Assembly: GCA_021186555.1 (NCBI GenBank)
Contig: JAJKFL010000014.1
Location: 18,427,533-18,491,532, forward strand
Direction: 5' to 3'
Origin: Reticulitermes speratus
Lineage: Eukaryota > Arthropoda > Insecta > Blattodea > Rhinotermitidae
DNA length: 64,000 nucleotides
Below the pieces are notes generated by a model that saw only the letters and a program-made list of their open reading frames with translations, searched no databases and was not told the origin of the DNA. Every line of letters begins with the position of its first letter. Positions within the stretch are counted from its first letter, which is position 1. Both the position numbers and the translations under genes were made by a program. Shown here in pieces: positions 12,189 through 24,116 of the stretch.

Positions 12189-14114
12189 AATATATATGTA
12201 TAAACACATAAATCCATACATATATTCACATATAACCTTGGGTCATCAACGGACACTTTTGGTGGGAATGAGGAAGTGTAAAACTCCTAAATTATTCTTC
12301 ATTTTCACTTCAATAAGAACTTTCCACAGTTAAAAAATCAGAAGTGAAATACGGCAGCGGTATCAGTTATAAGAGTAGTAAAGGTATTAGACTGTGAATG
12401 TATTATAAATTTCCTTTCTGGAAGGAACATGTTTTTAATATTAGGAGCTGTTAAGGAGGAAGTTTGGGCAGCCCCAGAAGACAGCGGTAAAGCAAAGCGG
12501 GAGACACCCATTTTACAACTAAATGAAAGGAAGAGATTCTGACTGAAATGACAGAGGCTAAATACAGTACTGGAGTTTTAACGGTAAAAAGGAAGCTGAT
12601 AAATATTGCACGTGAAATGTTCTTAATAACTTAACCCTTTTCATCTCCACCTATTTTTTCAGTAGATATTTGGGGTCGTGCTTAAAGTGTCTCACTTACG
12701 TAAACGTTTGAATAACAGTGGTAGCTACACGTACTACCGCAATCTGCGTTATGCCCACACAGGGTGTTTATATGTTTCGAACGGTCTTGTAATTAACAGC
12801 GATTATTTTCCTAAATAATATAACCGATTGGCCTTTTGGTATTATGTTTTTTAGTTTCTCTGAGAGAATGTTGAAATGAGCACAAATATTTCCAACCCAA
12901 ACACTTTTCACTTCAGTTTTTAGCCTATTAGCTATTCACACAGAAAATGTCAGCTATTCATATCACCATTTTGTCCCCACCACTTTTAACATTTGAAGAA
13001 CTTGACCACTTTTGAATAAATTTAGTATAAGCGTTATGACAATACACGACACCAAAGTGCCGTAACTTACAAATTGCTATCCTCAATAATACCAGTCTTT
13101 CGCACATGCGAACTTATTAGTCGGCAGAAACACTTCATTTGGGGTCCTAAAATGATTGCATTGTGATATATCTCAGAAACACCTGCCACATTTTAAGTTA
13201 ACCGTTTTGTAAAACACGAAGTAACACGAGGGCAGGGAGAAATTTTCTTCAGTTTTCGGTGTGATAGTCACAACTGGTGAACAACTGGACCTGGTTATGC
13301 GAAATTTGGTATCGAGATAGATAATCAATATGCCTATACGTTATGTATGAAATATTGTTTTTAAGCCAACAATTAAAAACATAACGAAGATGGTATACCT
13401 TGAAATATGATAAATTTAACACATATAGAATCTGCTTTTAAGAAATAAGTTCTTTACAACATAGTAAAATAAATAATAATATAATAATAATAATAATAAC
13501 ATGTAAAACTAGAAAATCACCCAATAGGACAGTGGGCTACATGAGTTCAGTTCTAAATGTCTTGTTTGTCTACAGAAATCATTATTCACAGCTTTCAACG
13601 CCATATAAACTCGGTAGTTCTTAACATGCCATGCCACAAAATGGTAAGTCACTTCCTTAACGGAAGGATTTCCTCCTTGGTTAATGTAGGCGTAAGTGAA
13701 AATAAATTTTTCGCCTTACTTTGACATTTAAGTCTAACAATTTATAAATTTTGAACAATGTAAATTCACACAGGAAACTCTGATGTGGCACAGTGTTAAT
13801 GTAGTCTGCAATGCCGATGTCTCTGAGATCCTTCCTCTCTACGCAAGAGTCCCACAGACTCTTACTACAAGTAGCGGCAGTGGTTACTGGGTAGGACCTT
13901 CATTTTGAAAGAGAAGGTAACTCAGAAATGTCTACATTTCAACCGACATCACACACAAGCAGGATCCACATTATAATTTAACTCCCGTAAAAGCCTGAAA
14001 TTAAAAACTACAAAAATGTTTCTTAATAGGCCTATCTTCTTATAATTAGAAGGAACTCAATAGCCTCGCAATTAAACAACTGAATACTGTACGGACTTGT
14101 GAAAAAATTTAGTC

Positions 14115-14139
14115 ACAACAACAACAACAACAACAACAA
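14115..14139. repeat. (CAA)n microsatellite
   Basis: Eight tandem trinucleotide units. Confidence 0.9.
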
Positions 14140-14439
14140 TAACATGTAAACACAAGCGAATCTAAATTTACGAAGTAAGAACTGCCAGTTTCATCTTACC
14201 TTCTTTAAAATTCGCCAAGGGCGAAGTGAACAGATGAAAACAGTAGAAAGGAAAAGAATAAAACTACTAGAACACGCTAATAGTGATTATGATTGATAGT
14301 AAATAAACATATCATTCCCTGCTTCCTCTTTTCCTCATTTCTGCCACTTCCTGTCACGAACTGAATATGCCAAATCGGCATAGCACATAGCCAGGCAGAA
14401 ATATTAACAGCTGAAGTACCTATAGTGGAAGCAGTAGAT

Positions 14440-14745
14440 TGAAAAGTTTGACGACGCCGGCGCCCTGTCCTCCCTCTCTATCACACGTACGTCACGTTAG
14501 CCTCTATAGTCTGCCCTATTTCCTTCCCTCGCGCGACCCGCAAGTGTTGAGATCCTACGATGTATTGGTTGTTACTCGTTCCGCAAAGCGGCAAGTTACT
14601 GGTCTGGACAAAGTTCGTCCCCGAATCGAACTGAGCTCAGGAAACCTGCTGGCTCGTTTAGGCGCCGGCGTCGGTCTGGTACAGGTTTTGATTCAGAGAG
14701 GGGGATGCTGGGGTGTACCTTATATTAGTCGTTGCAATAACATTT
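14440..14745. other. GC-rich patch in AT-rich DNA
   Basis: This segment is clearly richer in G/C and CpG than its surroundings and carries an open frame of about 105 codons on the plus strand. The predicted peptide is not one I recognise and shows no domain, so I do not call it a gene. It may be a repeat or a fragment of an insertion of different composition. Confidence 0.35.
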
Positions 14746-14839
14746 CTCCAAAATGACACTTATGATCCAAATAACTCCATAAAGAAGAGACCTTCTTCAA
14801 AAGTCTATATTTCACGGAATATAAATTTTCAATGCCGTA

Positions 14840-14950
14840 TTCATAACATCACGCCAATGGACCCTATCCTGAATCACGTGCATCCAGTCAACAGATTAAA
14901 ACCACATTTAAGTTTCATTTTAATATTACCCTCCAATCAATGCCTGTACA
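14840..14950 (-). mobile_element. LINE family L-B, short 3'-end relic
   Basis: On the minus strand two short frames resemble the L-B tail: an R-H-R-x-E-G-N-I-K-M segment and, in the next frame, an aromatic-rich segment with a Q-D-R core. These are the same blocks as in the copies at 24940-25325 and 46340-46565. Very short and frameshifted. Confidence 0.45.
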
Positions 14951-15136
14951 AAAATATAATTACGTAAGTACAGTTTAGAGGCACTTCCGATAATTTTTAT
15001 TTTTTTTACAGGAGTATTTAAGTTATTCTTAATAATATACAACAGTGGTCAAGTGGTCAACTGGAATACGAGTACAGTATTAATATTCATAACACTGTCA
15101 TAATAAGTAAGTACGCTTAAACTGTATTATTTTAAA

Positions 15137-15264
15137 AAATCAAACGTTTAAAAACCAACAAATGCACTGTATTCTTTCAAGTAAGTCAAATGCCCCTACA
15201 TATGTTTCGATTTGACTTACTTGTAAGAATACAGTGCATTTGTTGGTTTTTAAACGTTTGATTT
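15137..15264. repeat. Inverted repeat, 55-bp arms, 18-bp loop
   Basis: Left arm 15137-15191 and right arm 15210-15264 are reverse complements with a single mismatch. The 18-nt loop contains an ATGTTTCG word, reminiscent of the GTTTCG word in other foldbacks of the window. No coding capacity. It could be a small foldback transposon, or a hairpin precursor if transcribed. Confidence 0.95.
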
Positions 15265-15383
15265 GTTATCATGATGCACGGTGAATATAACGTGGAATTT
15301 TTTATTATTTTAATATCGTTTCTGTAATAGGAAATTTGATGACGAACGGGCACTTTTGCTTACCTCAAATTACATTCAGTAAT

Positions 15384-15600
15384 AATTCGGTGAGTGATGA
15401 TCCGGACAAAGAGAGGTACCCTGGTCCTCCAGGTTGGGGGTTGAGCGTAGGTTTAACAGCCCTACCACGTAAAAAACCAATCTGTTACGGATAATTTACC
15501 ACAGCCTCGGAAGGATTTGATGGAGGCATGTGGTCAAGAAGGCCGAGGCCCTACATGGGCTGTAGCGCCGACCAGAAGAAGAAGAAGAAGAATTCGGTGA
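15384..15600 (+). mobile_element. 197-bp non-autonomous retroposon with 10-bp target-site duplication and (GAA)n tail
   Basis: A perfect duplication AATTCGGTGA (15384-15393 and 15591-15600) encloses a 197-bp body ending in GGGCTGTAGCGCC and five AAG units. The 5' part (15415-15480) looks like the extreme 5' region of an RTE-type LINE by recall, and the 3' part like a LINE 3' end. The body would then be an internally deleted LINE derivative mobilised in trans. It has no obvious A/B boxes, so it differs from the tRNA-headed SINEs. The boundaries are well supported; the LINE origin is inference. Confidence 0.8.
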
Positions 15601-16259
15601 ATTATTACATTTATAATAAAATGCGGTTGAAAAAGTCAGATACGCTGAAATAGGAAGCGGGAGGAAAGTATAAATATCGCTTGTTGAAACTGTCTGTCTT
15701 AACAGGTTTGTACCGTAGCACACTCGAAGAGGATGGCGAGAAGGAGATGGCCAAAGAATATATACATATAAGGTGCCGGGACAGAGAAGAAAGAAGGGTA
15801 GATCGCGAAGAGAACATGGAAATAAGACGTCAGGGAAGCCATGGAATATGGACAGTTTCAAGAGGGATATATATCTAACATATATGTCTGTGGCTCCTGA
15901 GCCTCCGACGGACTACCTCTTCTTCTCATGATTGCTCCTTTATTATAGAGACCGGGCTGACGTCGATGTATTTCTGAAGGGCTTGTGCTGCAGAAAGGCC
16001 GAAGAAAACGTAATGTATTTAATTGGTTTAAAACAAACAATAGAATGATGATTACATTACACACTCAACTTGGACTCTAATTTAAAATGTACCACAAAGC
16101 CATAGAACTTTATAATCATAGTCGCAAAGATCATATGAAGATGTGTTTTTTAACAGACAAGGTGTGGGTATCTGAACCGTTATAGGCCAGCAATCCTGCG
16201 AGGGACATGACCCTTCAAGTAGGAAAGTATAATTAACGCATTTTAATTGTATGTAGCTC
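15601..16259. other. No recognisable gene or repeat
   Basis: Short overlapping frames without recognisable motifs. Confidence 0.45.
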
Positions 16260-16372
16260 CGTTTTGGAAATGAGCAGTTTATGTAACCTTGAAGGTTCAT
16301 ATCTTCTGTAATATGAAGCCATGTCGGTTCGTATATGGTTAAAGACAATTCAGAGAAGCGTGCTGCCCTTAT
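16260..16372 (-). repeat. Diverged copy of the CTGANGA...GAAA module repeat
   Basis: On the minus strand the order GAAGA, a GGGCAGCACG-type stretch, TTCTC, a GAA, TTGTC and a TTTAACCATA stretch, then words like CATATTACAGAAGATATGAA, parallels the module at 29995-30110. The core boxes are mutated. It lies in a 135-codon minus frame (16082-16489) that I regard as repeat-derived. Confidence 0.4.
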
Positions 16373-16720
16373 CTTCATTGTCCAAGTAAACCAAGGAAAA
16401 ATCTTCAATAGGTTATAAACTACATGTCTTGAATCTCCATGAGCACGCCTTGACAATTTCATATCTCGCCTTATATATTTGCGATTCATTTTCCTATTCT
16501 GTTCTTTAGCCTGTCTAATAAGAAATGTAATATCAAATATATACGTACATAGGCTACTATTTCACAGTGGCGATTCATGATAGTGTTGGCTTGTAACAAA
16601 ATTTCTCACTCGATATCCACATATTTTGCTTCGTGGCCACGTTGCAAACTTCTGAGTAATCAACACTGATGCCTTTTCACTACTGAAAGATGCATGTGAC
16701 ATTTCAGCATCACTTTGCAT

Positions 16721-17246
16721 CAGTGACACGCAACCCACGGCCCGCCGAAGTTATGTCTGCAGCCCGGAGGGTTTTTCGGACATGTTTAACTTTTGCTACC
16801 CCGTCAGAATGAAAGGCAACTTCTTAAGCGATCTGGTCAACTTCGAACACAGAGTTACATTTGGTAAACACAAATTTGTAACGGGATTCATGCATATTGC
16901 ATGGGCAGATGTCGTATGTTGGAAACTTTACAGTGAAAGAAACGAGAAAAATACCGAATCATAAGCTCCACTATCCTCCTTATCTTTCAGTTTCAAGTAT
17001 GTTCTAATAATAATTAGTGAAAATTTGTACAGACGTATAGTAAATCTGTGCATTTCTGTGTAATTACAGTATTAACTTACACAAATATTTAATTAATAGT
17101 AATCTCAGTATTTCTCTTGTTCAGTAAAAAATAAATATTCCCTGAAAAAATAAGACTGTTACTGCTAAGCATTGGTTTACGGCCCGCGAGGCGTTTGGAG
17201 GTTTTCAAATGACCCCTGTGCAAAAAAAAAAGTTGTCCTGCACTGC
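16721..17246. mobile_element. Possible hAT-like non-autonomous element
   Basis: The left end has a CAGTGACACGCAACCC word followed by CGGCCCGCCG. The right end, read in reverse, begins CAGTGCAGGACAAC and contains CGCGGGCCG. CAGTG-type ends with CGGCCCGC words close behind are common in hAT elements of insects. The interior shows no transposase motif. No 8-bp target duplication was confirmed. Confidence 0.35.
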
Positions 17247-17252
17247 TTTATA

Positions 17253-17815
17253 TCAGCAGCTTAAATGAATACTAGTATTTCGACGTGATAGCCAAGACAG
17301 GCAGTATAAGCACAAACGTAAAATTGAGGCGCGTTCGCGTAACCATTTTTGCCTTGGAAAAGCAATAAGTATTCCTATTCTGAGTGAGTCTGCAGCCTTA
17401 GTTATCCCGTATGAAAAGTGCATGCTCCATATTGTAATTTGTATTCTGTCTGGCTCCAGCATATTTTTCCAATTTATCTCATAAACGGCAAGATTTACGG
17501 AAAAGTTATTGGATAAAAAATGTTTGTTTTGATTTTCTCTACAACGTTTGTCCGAAACATTTTTCATTCTAACAAGAATTGAGCGAGATATTATCATAAA
17601 TGTACATAGGTCTTCATATAAATTACCCGTTATTCTTGTCAGATTTTAATAAAACTTGAATTTTCTCGAGAGATTTTCGAAAAATGATCAAAAATTAAAT
17701 TTCATGAAAATTTTTCCAGTGGTAACCGAGTTGTTCCATACGGATGGACAGGCACAGAGAGACAGAGATGACGAAGCTAGCAGTCGCTTTTCGAAATTTT
17801 GCTAAAGCTCCTAAA
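17253..17815 (-). repeat. Dispersed repeat R, copy 1
   Basis: Read on the minus strand this segment is collinear with 57293-57880 (plus strand), and its distal part with 54300-54612 (minus). Shared words include AAAGCGACT, CTTCGTCA, a GTCTGT/GTCCGT-rich stretch, AAAATCTGACAAGAA, AAGACCTA..TACAT, CTAAGGCT.CAGAC and AATACTTATTGCTTTTCCA. There is no long open frame common to the copies. Unclassified; it may be a non-autonomous element. Confidence 0.8.
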
Positions 17816-19084
17816 AAGAGTGTACCAGTCGAGTTTAATTCAGTGTGAATTCTTTTGCAGTACCTATGTTCCTGAGTTTCATGACCCTGACAGTCACACT
17901 CGGCATATAATAGAAGGGTCGGTGAGAGAGGCAGCTTATATGGCGTATAATTTGGTGACTCAAGAACATACACTGATCGTGATCGTATCAGGAGAACTGG
18001 TCGCCGGGAAATTAGCATTTGTTTCCAGGGCTGAAGCAGAATCACGGTAGCCATAAATTTAAAGATATTCGCAAGTGGAACAGTTGTAACACCACAACGT
18101 GTGATAAAACAGAACACGAACTTGTACTAAATCCCCAGCTATGGAACGGTAGTGGAGTAGCATGCAAAACAATTTGAATAGTTCTAATCGAAGTTTAAAG
18201 TAAAGAGTCGGACCATCTTATATAAATTTTCAGGTTTCGTGTTTTAAAATCTGCCTTGGGGAAAGTGTGTCTGTGAATGTGCATTATTTAGATTAATTGC
18301 CTGACGTTTATGTACACAGAAAATGGAGAGCAGTCAAACACAACTATTTATTAATAAAACAAATTTCTGTTTTATAAATGTAACTATATGCCTCGGTTTT
18401 TATGACATCATTGTCATTAATAAATGGACGTGTTTGACATTTCCCCATTGTTTATATACGTATTTTAATGTCAACGGGATGTTCGTATTAAGATTAATGT
18501 ACCTCTACCGTAAAATTAAAATTAAACTAAATAGACAAATTAAATTTTTTAGTTTCTTTAATTAATGTAAGTACTGTTTAATAAAGAGACACTGGTAAGA
18601 TTATAACATACCTTCTTTACGTGACGAGCTTACATGAATAATGATAATTAAAATAATAATAGTCTAATAATAATAAATTTGATACATGCTGACTCAAGAT
18701 TCTAGTAGCCACTTAAAAAACATCACCAGCCTAAGGATACACCAACAACAATTCCAAGACAAGAAAAAAGCCACGACAAAAAAAAACAAAGCGTTACAGT
18801 TCATGTAATTAATATTCGAATTTATACAAAGAAGTCAAGAAAAAACAGAACATGTTTCTAAGTACATCGTAATAACATGATACGGATATTTGGTAGCTAA
18901 CAGAGTACCACAGGAACATGAAGTATGTATGATGGAATATATCTATAATAATGATAATGACAATATTTATAATTACAATGATAATGGTAATAATAATAAT
19001 TCTTAACGACATAATATTATCATCAGGGCTCCTGAGAATATACCCTGCATTATGAAGTGAAAGAAAGAAGAGATATGATAATAC

Positions 19085-19152
19085 GGTAGTAGTAGCAGTG
19101 GCAGAAGTAGTAGCAGTAGTAGTACTAATACTAGTAGTAGTATTAGTAGTAA
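19085..19152. repeat. (GTA)n-type interrupted microsatellite
   Basis: Interrupted GTA/TAG trinucleotide units. Confidence 0.8.
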
Positions 19153-19514
19153 ATAATCATTTACATTTACTTGACTTTCAGATACAAATAGTTTTGCATA
19201 AATACACAGTATGTTGCTCTGTATCAGTGTGAGACGTGATTTCTCACCCAGAGTTAAGGACACCGAATTTTGGGGCGCACAGTGCTGATTTAAGGAGAGA
19301 GCGAAGATGAGATGGAAGGACCTGTAGAACGCAGAGAATAAGATGAACCCGTACGAAGTCTTAATCAAGACACCTAAATTTAAGAGATGAAGATTTCGAC
19401 ATAGGTGGGAAAATAAACAAATCGGCCATGAGACTTCAGACCGGATTCTGCAGGTTTGGAATAAGGTCCAGTGGAGGATTCTTGTGAATAAAGCTCGCGG
19501 TATTGTAAAGGGCA

Positions 19515-19600
19515 GGTCATTCTTTACCAGCTGACCTCCGATTCGGGAGGTCCCTTGTTCAAGTCTCTGCTCGCAGATCAGTTATATCGGCTGAGCATTT
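19515..19600 (+). mobile_element. tRNA-like SINE head relic
   Basis: CCAGCTGACCTCCGATTCGG then GGAGGTCCCTTGTTCAAGTC gives an A-box-like part and a B-box-like TTGTTCAAGTC at the right spacing. A related arrangement is at 35100-35150. No body or tail recognised. Confidence 0.35.
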
Positions 19601-20364
19601 TCGTGATTTCTCTTAGTTTCTCAAACAAAATTCCGACATAGTAAATCAAATTACACAACGAAAGCTCTGTTCCTTATTCTTGCCAGTTCGTTAATCACTA
19701 AACATCCCATAATTCGAGGCTGCATATATATTCTGAGTTTTTAACAGCGTCTTTATATAAACCGAATACAATTTCAAAGTGCTCTGCTCTACATAGTTAT
19801 TTAAATTCATAGATGAGCCGTGTGTGCCACATGCCGTTTCTCTTAAGAAAATCTGAATGTGCTCTTATATACATGTCAGCAATGAGACTGCTCTCAGAAA
19901 TTTCGTTAGCGTCCTTAAGCTGAACGTTCATAAAGTACGCTAAATTACCCTTTCCAAGCGGAAAGAGGAATGCTAAATCTTCAAGCGATCGGAAAAAGAG
20001 TTCAGAGCTGCATAATGCTTTCCATCTCGCGCTCGCTTTTGATCTACTAAAATCCCTGTGCCCTCTCGTACAAATATTTTTAAGTTTTAATAGTGCTGTA
20101 GTCAAAAACATATCTAATCACATATGTACTTTATTTGCCTACATATTTGTTTAAACAATCTCAACGCTTAAATTCACACTGAATGTTTTACACCTGAGCA
20201 GCAAAATACAGAAAAGAGGGAAAAAATGTATTAAAAGTAGGAAATACTCGTAATCACGTAACATTAATGAAAATATTGTAGAGTAAGGAAGAAATAAATA
20301 AAAATAATAAGAGCAGGCCTCTAAAGTATGTGGTTCACAAGAGTGAAGGAACAAATTACGGTTA

Positions 20365-20490
20365 GGCGCTGAGGAGGAGGGGGAGGAGGAAAAGCATGAT
20401 AATTATGACGACGACGAGTACGATAATGATAATGAATATGATGATGATGAGGAGGAGGAGGAGGATGAAGAGGAAGAGGATAAGGAAGAA
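20365..20490 (+). repeat. Purine-rich GAG/GAT low-complexity stretch
   Basis: Runs of GAG, GAC and GAT trinucleotides in phase. The Pro/His-rich minus-strand frame across it is a by-product of the repeat. Confidence 0.85.
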
Positions 20491-22689
20491 GAAAGCAATA
20501 CTTATTTGTTGTGGCAAGCTGGTAATAAGTTGTTACTACGTAAATCATCCGCAAAGCTTTCTTAGCTGAAACTTCACTTGGTCCAAAATTCAATTTCCCC
20601 TAAAATGTTCATTATGTTCCCCATGTGTGTGCGCCCCACTCATAAAAAATGGGGTATATTTTAATCATATAGTTTGTAACCTACACTGTAATGGCTTAAT
20701 TTTTAGCAAATAATATAATTAATGGATTTTGCATAATTTTCGACGAAGTCCTTGTGGTGATATTCACTTATTTCTTTGCTCTTAATAAAGCGCCCAGTAC
20801 TGAACAAAAGAAAAGTGACAGACTTCGTTATTTCCTTGCTACTGAATATAGCCAATAAACAAGGTGAGCCTGATGACCAGTTCGTGTGAGAAGCGCGTGC
20901 ACAAAGAGCAATGACTTCCATTCGTCGTCGCCGGTTCTGAGAAGTTTTCATGGCAACCTTCAAACTCCTCGCTCGGTACTCACTTCCTCTGTCATCTTAC
21001 TTTTGTTAAACTGCCCACTAATTGTAGCAGGAAGAAACACGAGTGGAACTGAGTTGTTTGTTTGTCGACTCGACATTACATAAATCCCAAGTTTCTCTAC
21101 ACCAATGGTTCCCACCCTCTGGACCAACGTGTTCTGCCACTGAACCAGAGTAATAGCGGTATTTTCGTAATTCACAAAAAAAATACGCGTAAAATATTCT
21201 ATACCAAACATTTTTCTGACAATGTAATACAAAGTCATCCTACCTGATCCCTATTATTATATAGCATCACATTACTAGATAGTAAACTTTTTCTAGTTCG
21301 AATGATGACACAAAGCATTACACTACCATTATCAAATAAATACAGTCCGTATATTCGCAGCCTGTTTACATAAAAGTTTCTTTAATATTACCCTGTATAA
21401 TATCTCGGTCTTAGAAGAAGCCTCTTCCCTCACTGTTTTCGTACCAAAATTTCGTAGGCACGTTTGAACTCGCATAACTTACCGGATAATATAACAGTGT
21501 CAAAATTCAAACAGCGGAGAATCGTAACCAGTTTCATCCACAGTATTCTGTCAAACTACGTTCTTCAGATACCTTTTAATGTTACTTTCACCCACTCGTT
21601 AATCAAAATAGCAGCCTTCAAATGAGTTTCCGTCTCAAGTGTATAATGCAGAAGGACAGAAAAGAGCAACGAATTGTGCTTTAACAAAAAAAAATTATTC
21701 GATTTATAAAGTCAATTTTACCTCATTTTAAAAACAAGCGCGGTACCTTTAACCACAGTCTGGTTGGAATTACTTTGACATTTCGGGTATCATTTCAGGT
21801 GACAAAATAACCAGGACCGGGTCAAACGGGTTAGTGTTAAATCCACAACTTTTATATCACGTTTAGGTATGGAGCACATTCAACTTAGCACTGAAAAATG
21901 ACTAAGCAATGTGCTGTTCTTGTCCTCTACAATGGAGCTAGAATATAACACGCTTCTGTCTCCCAGTTTCACTCCGTGCTCTCTGTCTGGTGGCCGATAT
22001 GAGAACACATAATTTACAATGCATGCTTCGAAATATGTCCATTGCTTTTCCGTCGCTAGACAAATATATAGGCCTGTGCTTGAATCCACACAGCTATCTA
22101 TTTTGTGCAAAGTACAACGGCGGTAAACAATGGAAAACTGTTCGCCTTAGAACATAACTTATTGGTCAGTATGGGTAACTGTGTGTTTGTGCCTCACAGT
22201 CTGCAAGTACTAACTTTATGTAGGACTTATTAGTTAGAAGGAGACGTTTCCAAATCTGAACTAAGGACCGCTTAAGAAAGACGTGGCTGCTCCTCCGGGA
22301 CATCACATAGATGGGCAAAATCACGACAGACTGCTTTTACTAATTAAAAGAATGCTTAAGTCTTATATATATTCTTTGTTCTTGGAAGCAAATGAACATC
22401 AATTTCAAATAAAACATTTCCACCTTACGTAATTTTATTTAATTAAAACGATCGTATTAATAGGCAATATAAATGTGGATTTTTTTACATGCATTCGAAA
22501 ATCTATTTTAGTGTTTTCAATTCAATGGAATTGGAAGTTTACGAAAATTTTGAATAAATTGTGGTGAAATATTCATATTTAAATACACAAATGACATGCT
22601 AAAATTGTACATGTTTTATGGTGCACAGCATAAGAGTACACCGCTTGCATTACATAAGTCTCACGGTGTTTGCTGTGCAGTTTTGTATT

Positions 22690-23780
22690 GATAGAATTTT
22701 CAGTACTCATGACTGGTTTTGAGCACCTGAGCTTGAAATTTTAGCTCTTCTGTCAGCCTTCGTGAACGAAAATACTTGATCGCAAAAGAATGTACAATCA
22801 AACACAGAAATAATTTTGGATAAAAAGTTAAGCATTTCGACCCACTGACGGGCAAGTAAACAGCTATAAAATTCAGGAATACGGAATTCACTATACTTTT
22901 CTTTCATAAAACATTCGCACTGAAATTCAGTGAGTTCCATTTGAATGTTAACAGCAGCCTTTTCGACGTAAAAATGAAATTTAGCTCTATAAAAACAGAG
23001 ATCTTCTCCAGAGGATTTGAAGTCTTGGAAACTCTACTCGAACTCATGCCTCAATAACTCGATTCCCGAAGCATACTGCGACATTCAGAACACTCGTGTG
23101 TGTCTCTTTATTCCTAGCAAGTAAGGAAATGAGTCATATTTTTTTTTTTCTGAGCCATGAAAGAAAATATTTTGGTTTGGAGAGTTTTTTGGCTATCATA
23201 CATTGAAGCAACAACTTGATTTCCCCTGAGCTTAATATTCATTTCATTTAAATGCGTTGTAATATCACAAACGGAAGCCAAATCCTGTACCCACGTCTCC
23301 ATTAATCTCTTCCACCTACTCTCGTTTCATTCCCAAAAGCATAATAATTTCTTGGATTATGTCCCAAAACTTTCTGGCAGCTTTGTGGCAAGAAAGCCAA
23401 TGATCATCTTACAGTATATTAAACGTTTACATTCAGTGCCAACATCAATCAATCAATCAATCAGGAAACAAAATGTTGTTGATTTAATATCTCTGTACGA
23501 GTGAAATTCATTGATTTTGTCACAAATGAAAGTACATGTTCCATAATTAAAACTTCTGAAGACAGCACATGCTGGTAAATACAGATCTAAAATGCTCATG
23601 ATTTAACTTAGCAGTTTGTAGCAATTTCATTAATTTATCTTCCAGTAATGTCACACAAACCCACCTTTATTTCCTTTTCTTGCGAGAATTTCCGGATCTC
23701 TATTAGTTTGGCAGGGGCAAGGTTATTTCCTCACCAGTAAATCATGGTTAATAATTCAGTTAAATTTCTTGTTACGTTCA
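22690..23780 (-). pseudogene. hAT transposase relic, GTF2IRD2/ZBED type
   Basis: Several minus-strand segments in correct order resemble the C-terminal half of GTF2IRD2/ZBED-like hAT transposases. At 23590-23690 there is an L-L-E-D-K-L-M-K-L block. At 23321-23408 an H-W-L-S-C-H-K block is followed by F-W-D-I-I-Q-E-I, the usual R-W-L-S region. At 23114-23302 there is an L-A-S-V-C-D-I-T-T-H-L-N block. At 22707-22940 M-E-L-T-E-F-Q-C then I-P-E-F-Y-S and a C-D-Q-V-F-S stretch match the hAT dimerisation domain near the C-terminus. The segments lie in different frames with stops between, so it is dead. The N-terminal zinc finger and the first catalytic Asp were not found. A TCAA simple repeat sits inside at 23447-23462. 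Family identification is by recall. Confidence 0.7.
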
Positions 23781-24113
23781 TACAACACAGACATAAAAGC
23801 GGCCACATTATACCTTAAGGTAAGACACTTGGGGACATAAATTTGGACAAGTAAAAATCCTTTTATCAAGACTGCTGCATGTAGTGAATATGCAGCCATT
23901 TCTACGCTCAGGTGCCCGAGACAGAAACTTACCCGTACCCATTGGCAAGCCTGTGAAGTCTCCGCCCATCTTGTAAAGTTCGAGAAATGATTTGGGCAAC
24001 TTGGAACTTAGAAGCGGGTTGCGTACATTTTTTGAAATGTATTAACGATTCTTCTATAATATCAATCTAATACATAGACAGTTACAATAATTAAGTAAAA
24101 TGTTGCGTGATTT
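23781..24113. other. No recognisable feature
   Basis: Possible N-terminal part of the adjacent hAT relic, but I see no motif. Confidence 0.4.
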
Positions 24114-24116
24114 GAT

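Larger units (their letters stand above)
10647..14438. other. No recognisable gene; simple repeats only
   Basis: Holds a 17-G run (11119-11135), a CA repeat (12167-12188), a short AAT-rich run near 13465-13500 and a CAA repeat (14115-14139). Frames are short. No element recognised. Confidence 0.5.
17816..22689. other. No recognisable gene; simple repeats and one SINE-like relic
   Basis: Includes a TAG/TAC-rich microsatellite (19085-19152), a tRNA-like relic (19515-19600) and a purine-rich GAG/GAT stretch (20365-20490). The 104-codon minus frame at 19797-20111 has no recognisable domain. Nothing else supports a gene. Confidence 0.45.

Noticed and set aside
14439..14756. 105-codon plus frame in GC-rich DNA
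   Set aside because: No recognisable domain or splice context; GC-rich sequence gives chance open frames.
15496..15861. 121-codon minus frame with Ser-rich run
   Set aside because: It crosses the (GAA)n tail of the retroposon at 15384-15600; the Ser run is repeat-derived.
17695..18117. 140-codon minus-strand frame, one of the longest in the window
   Set aside because: It overlaps the end of dispersed repeat R, is not conserved as a frame in other copies and shows no domain.
19003..19368. 121-codon minus frame with a leucine-rich hydrophobic stretch
   Set aside because: The hydrophobic run is the translation of the GTA/TAG microsatellite.
21100..21250. GGTTCCCACCCTCTGGACC word resembling a hAT end
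   Set aside because: No matching inverted end or target duplication could be found nearby.
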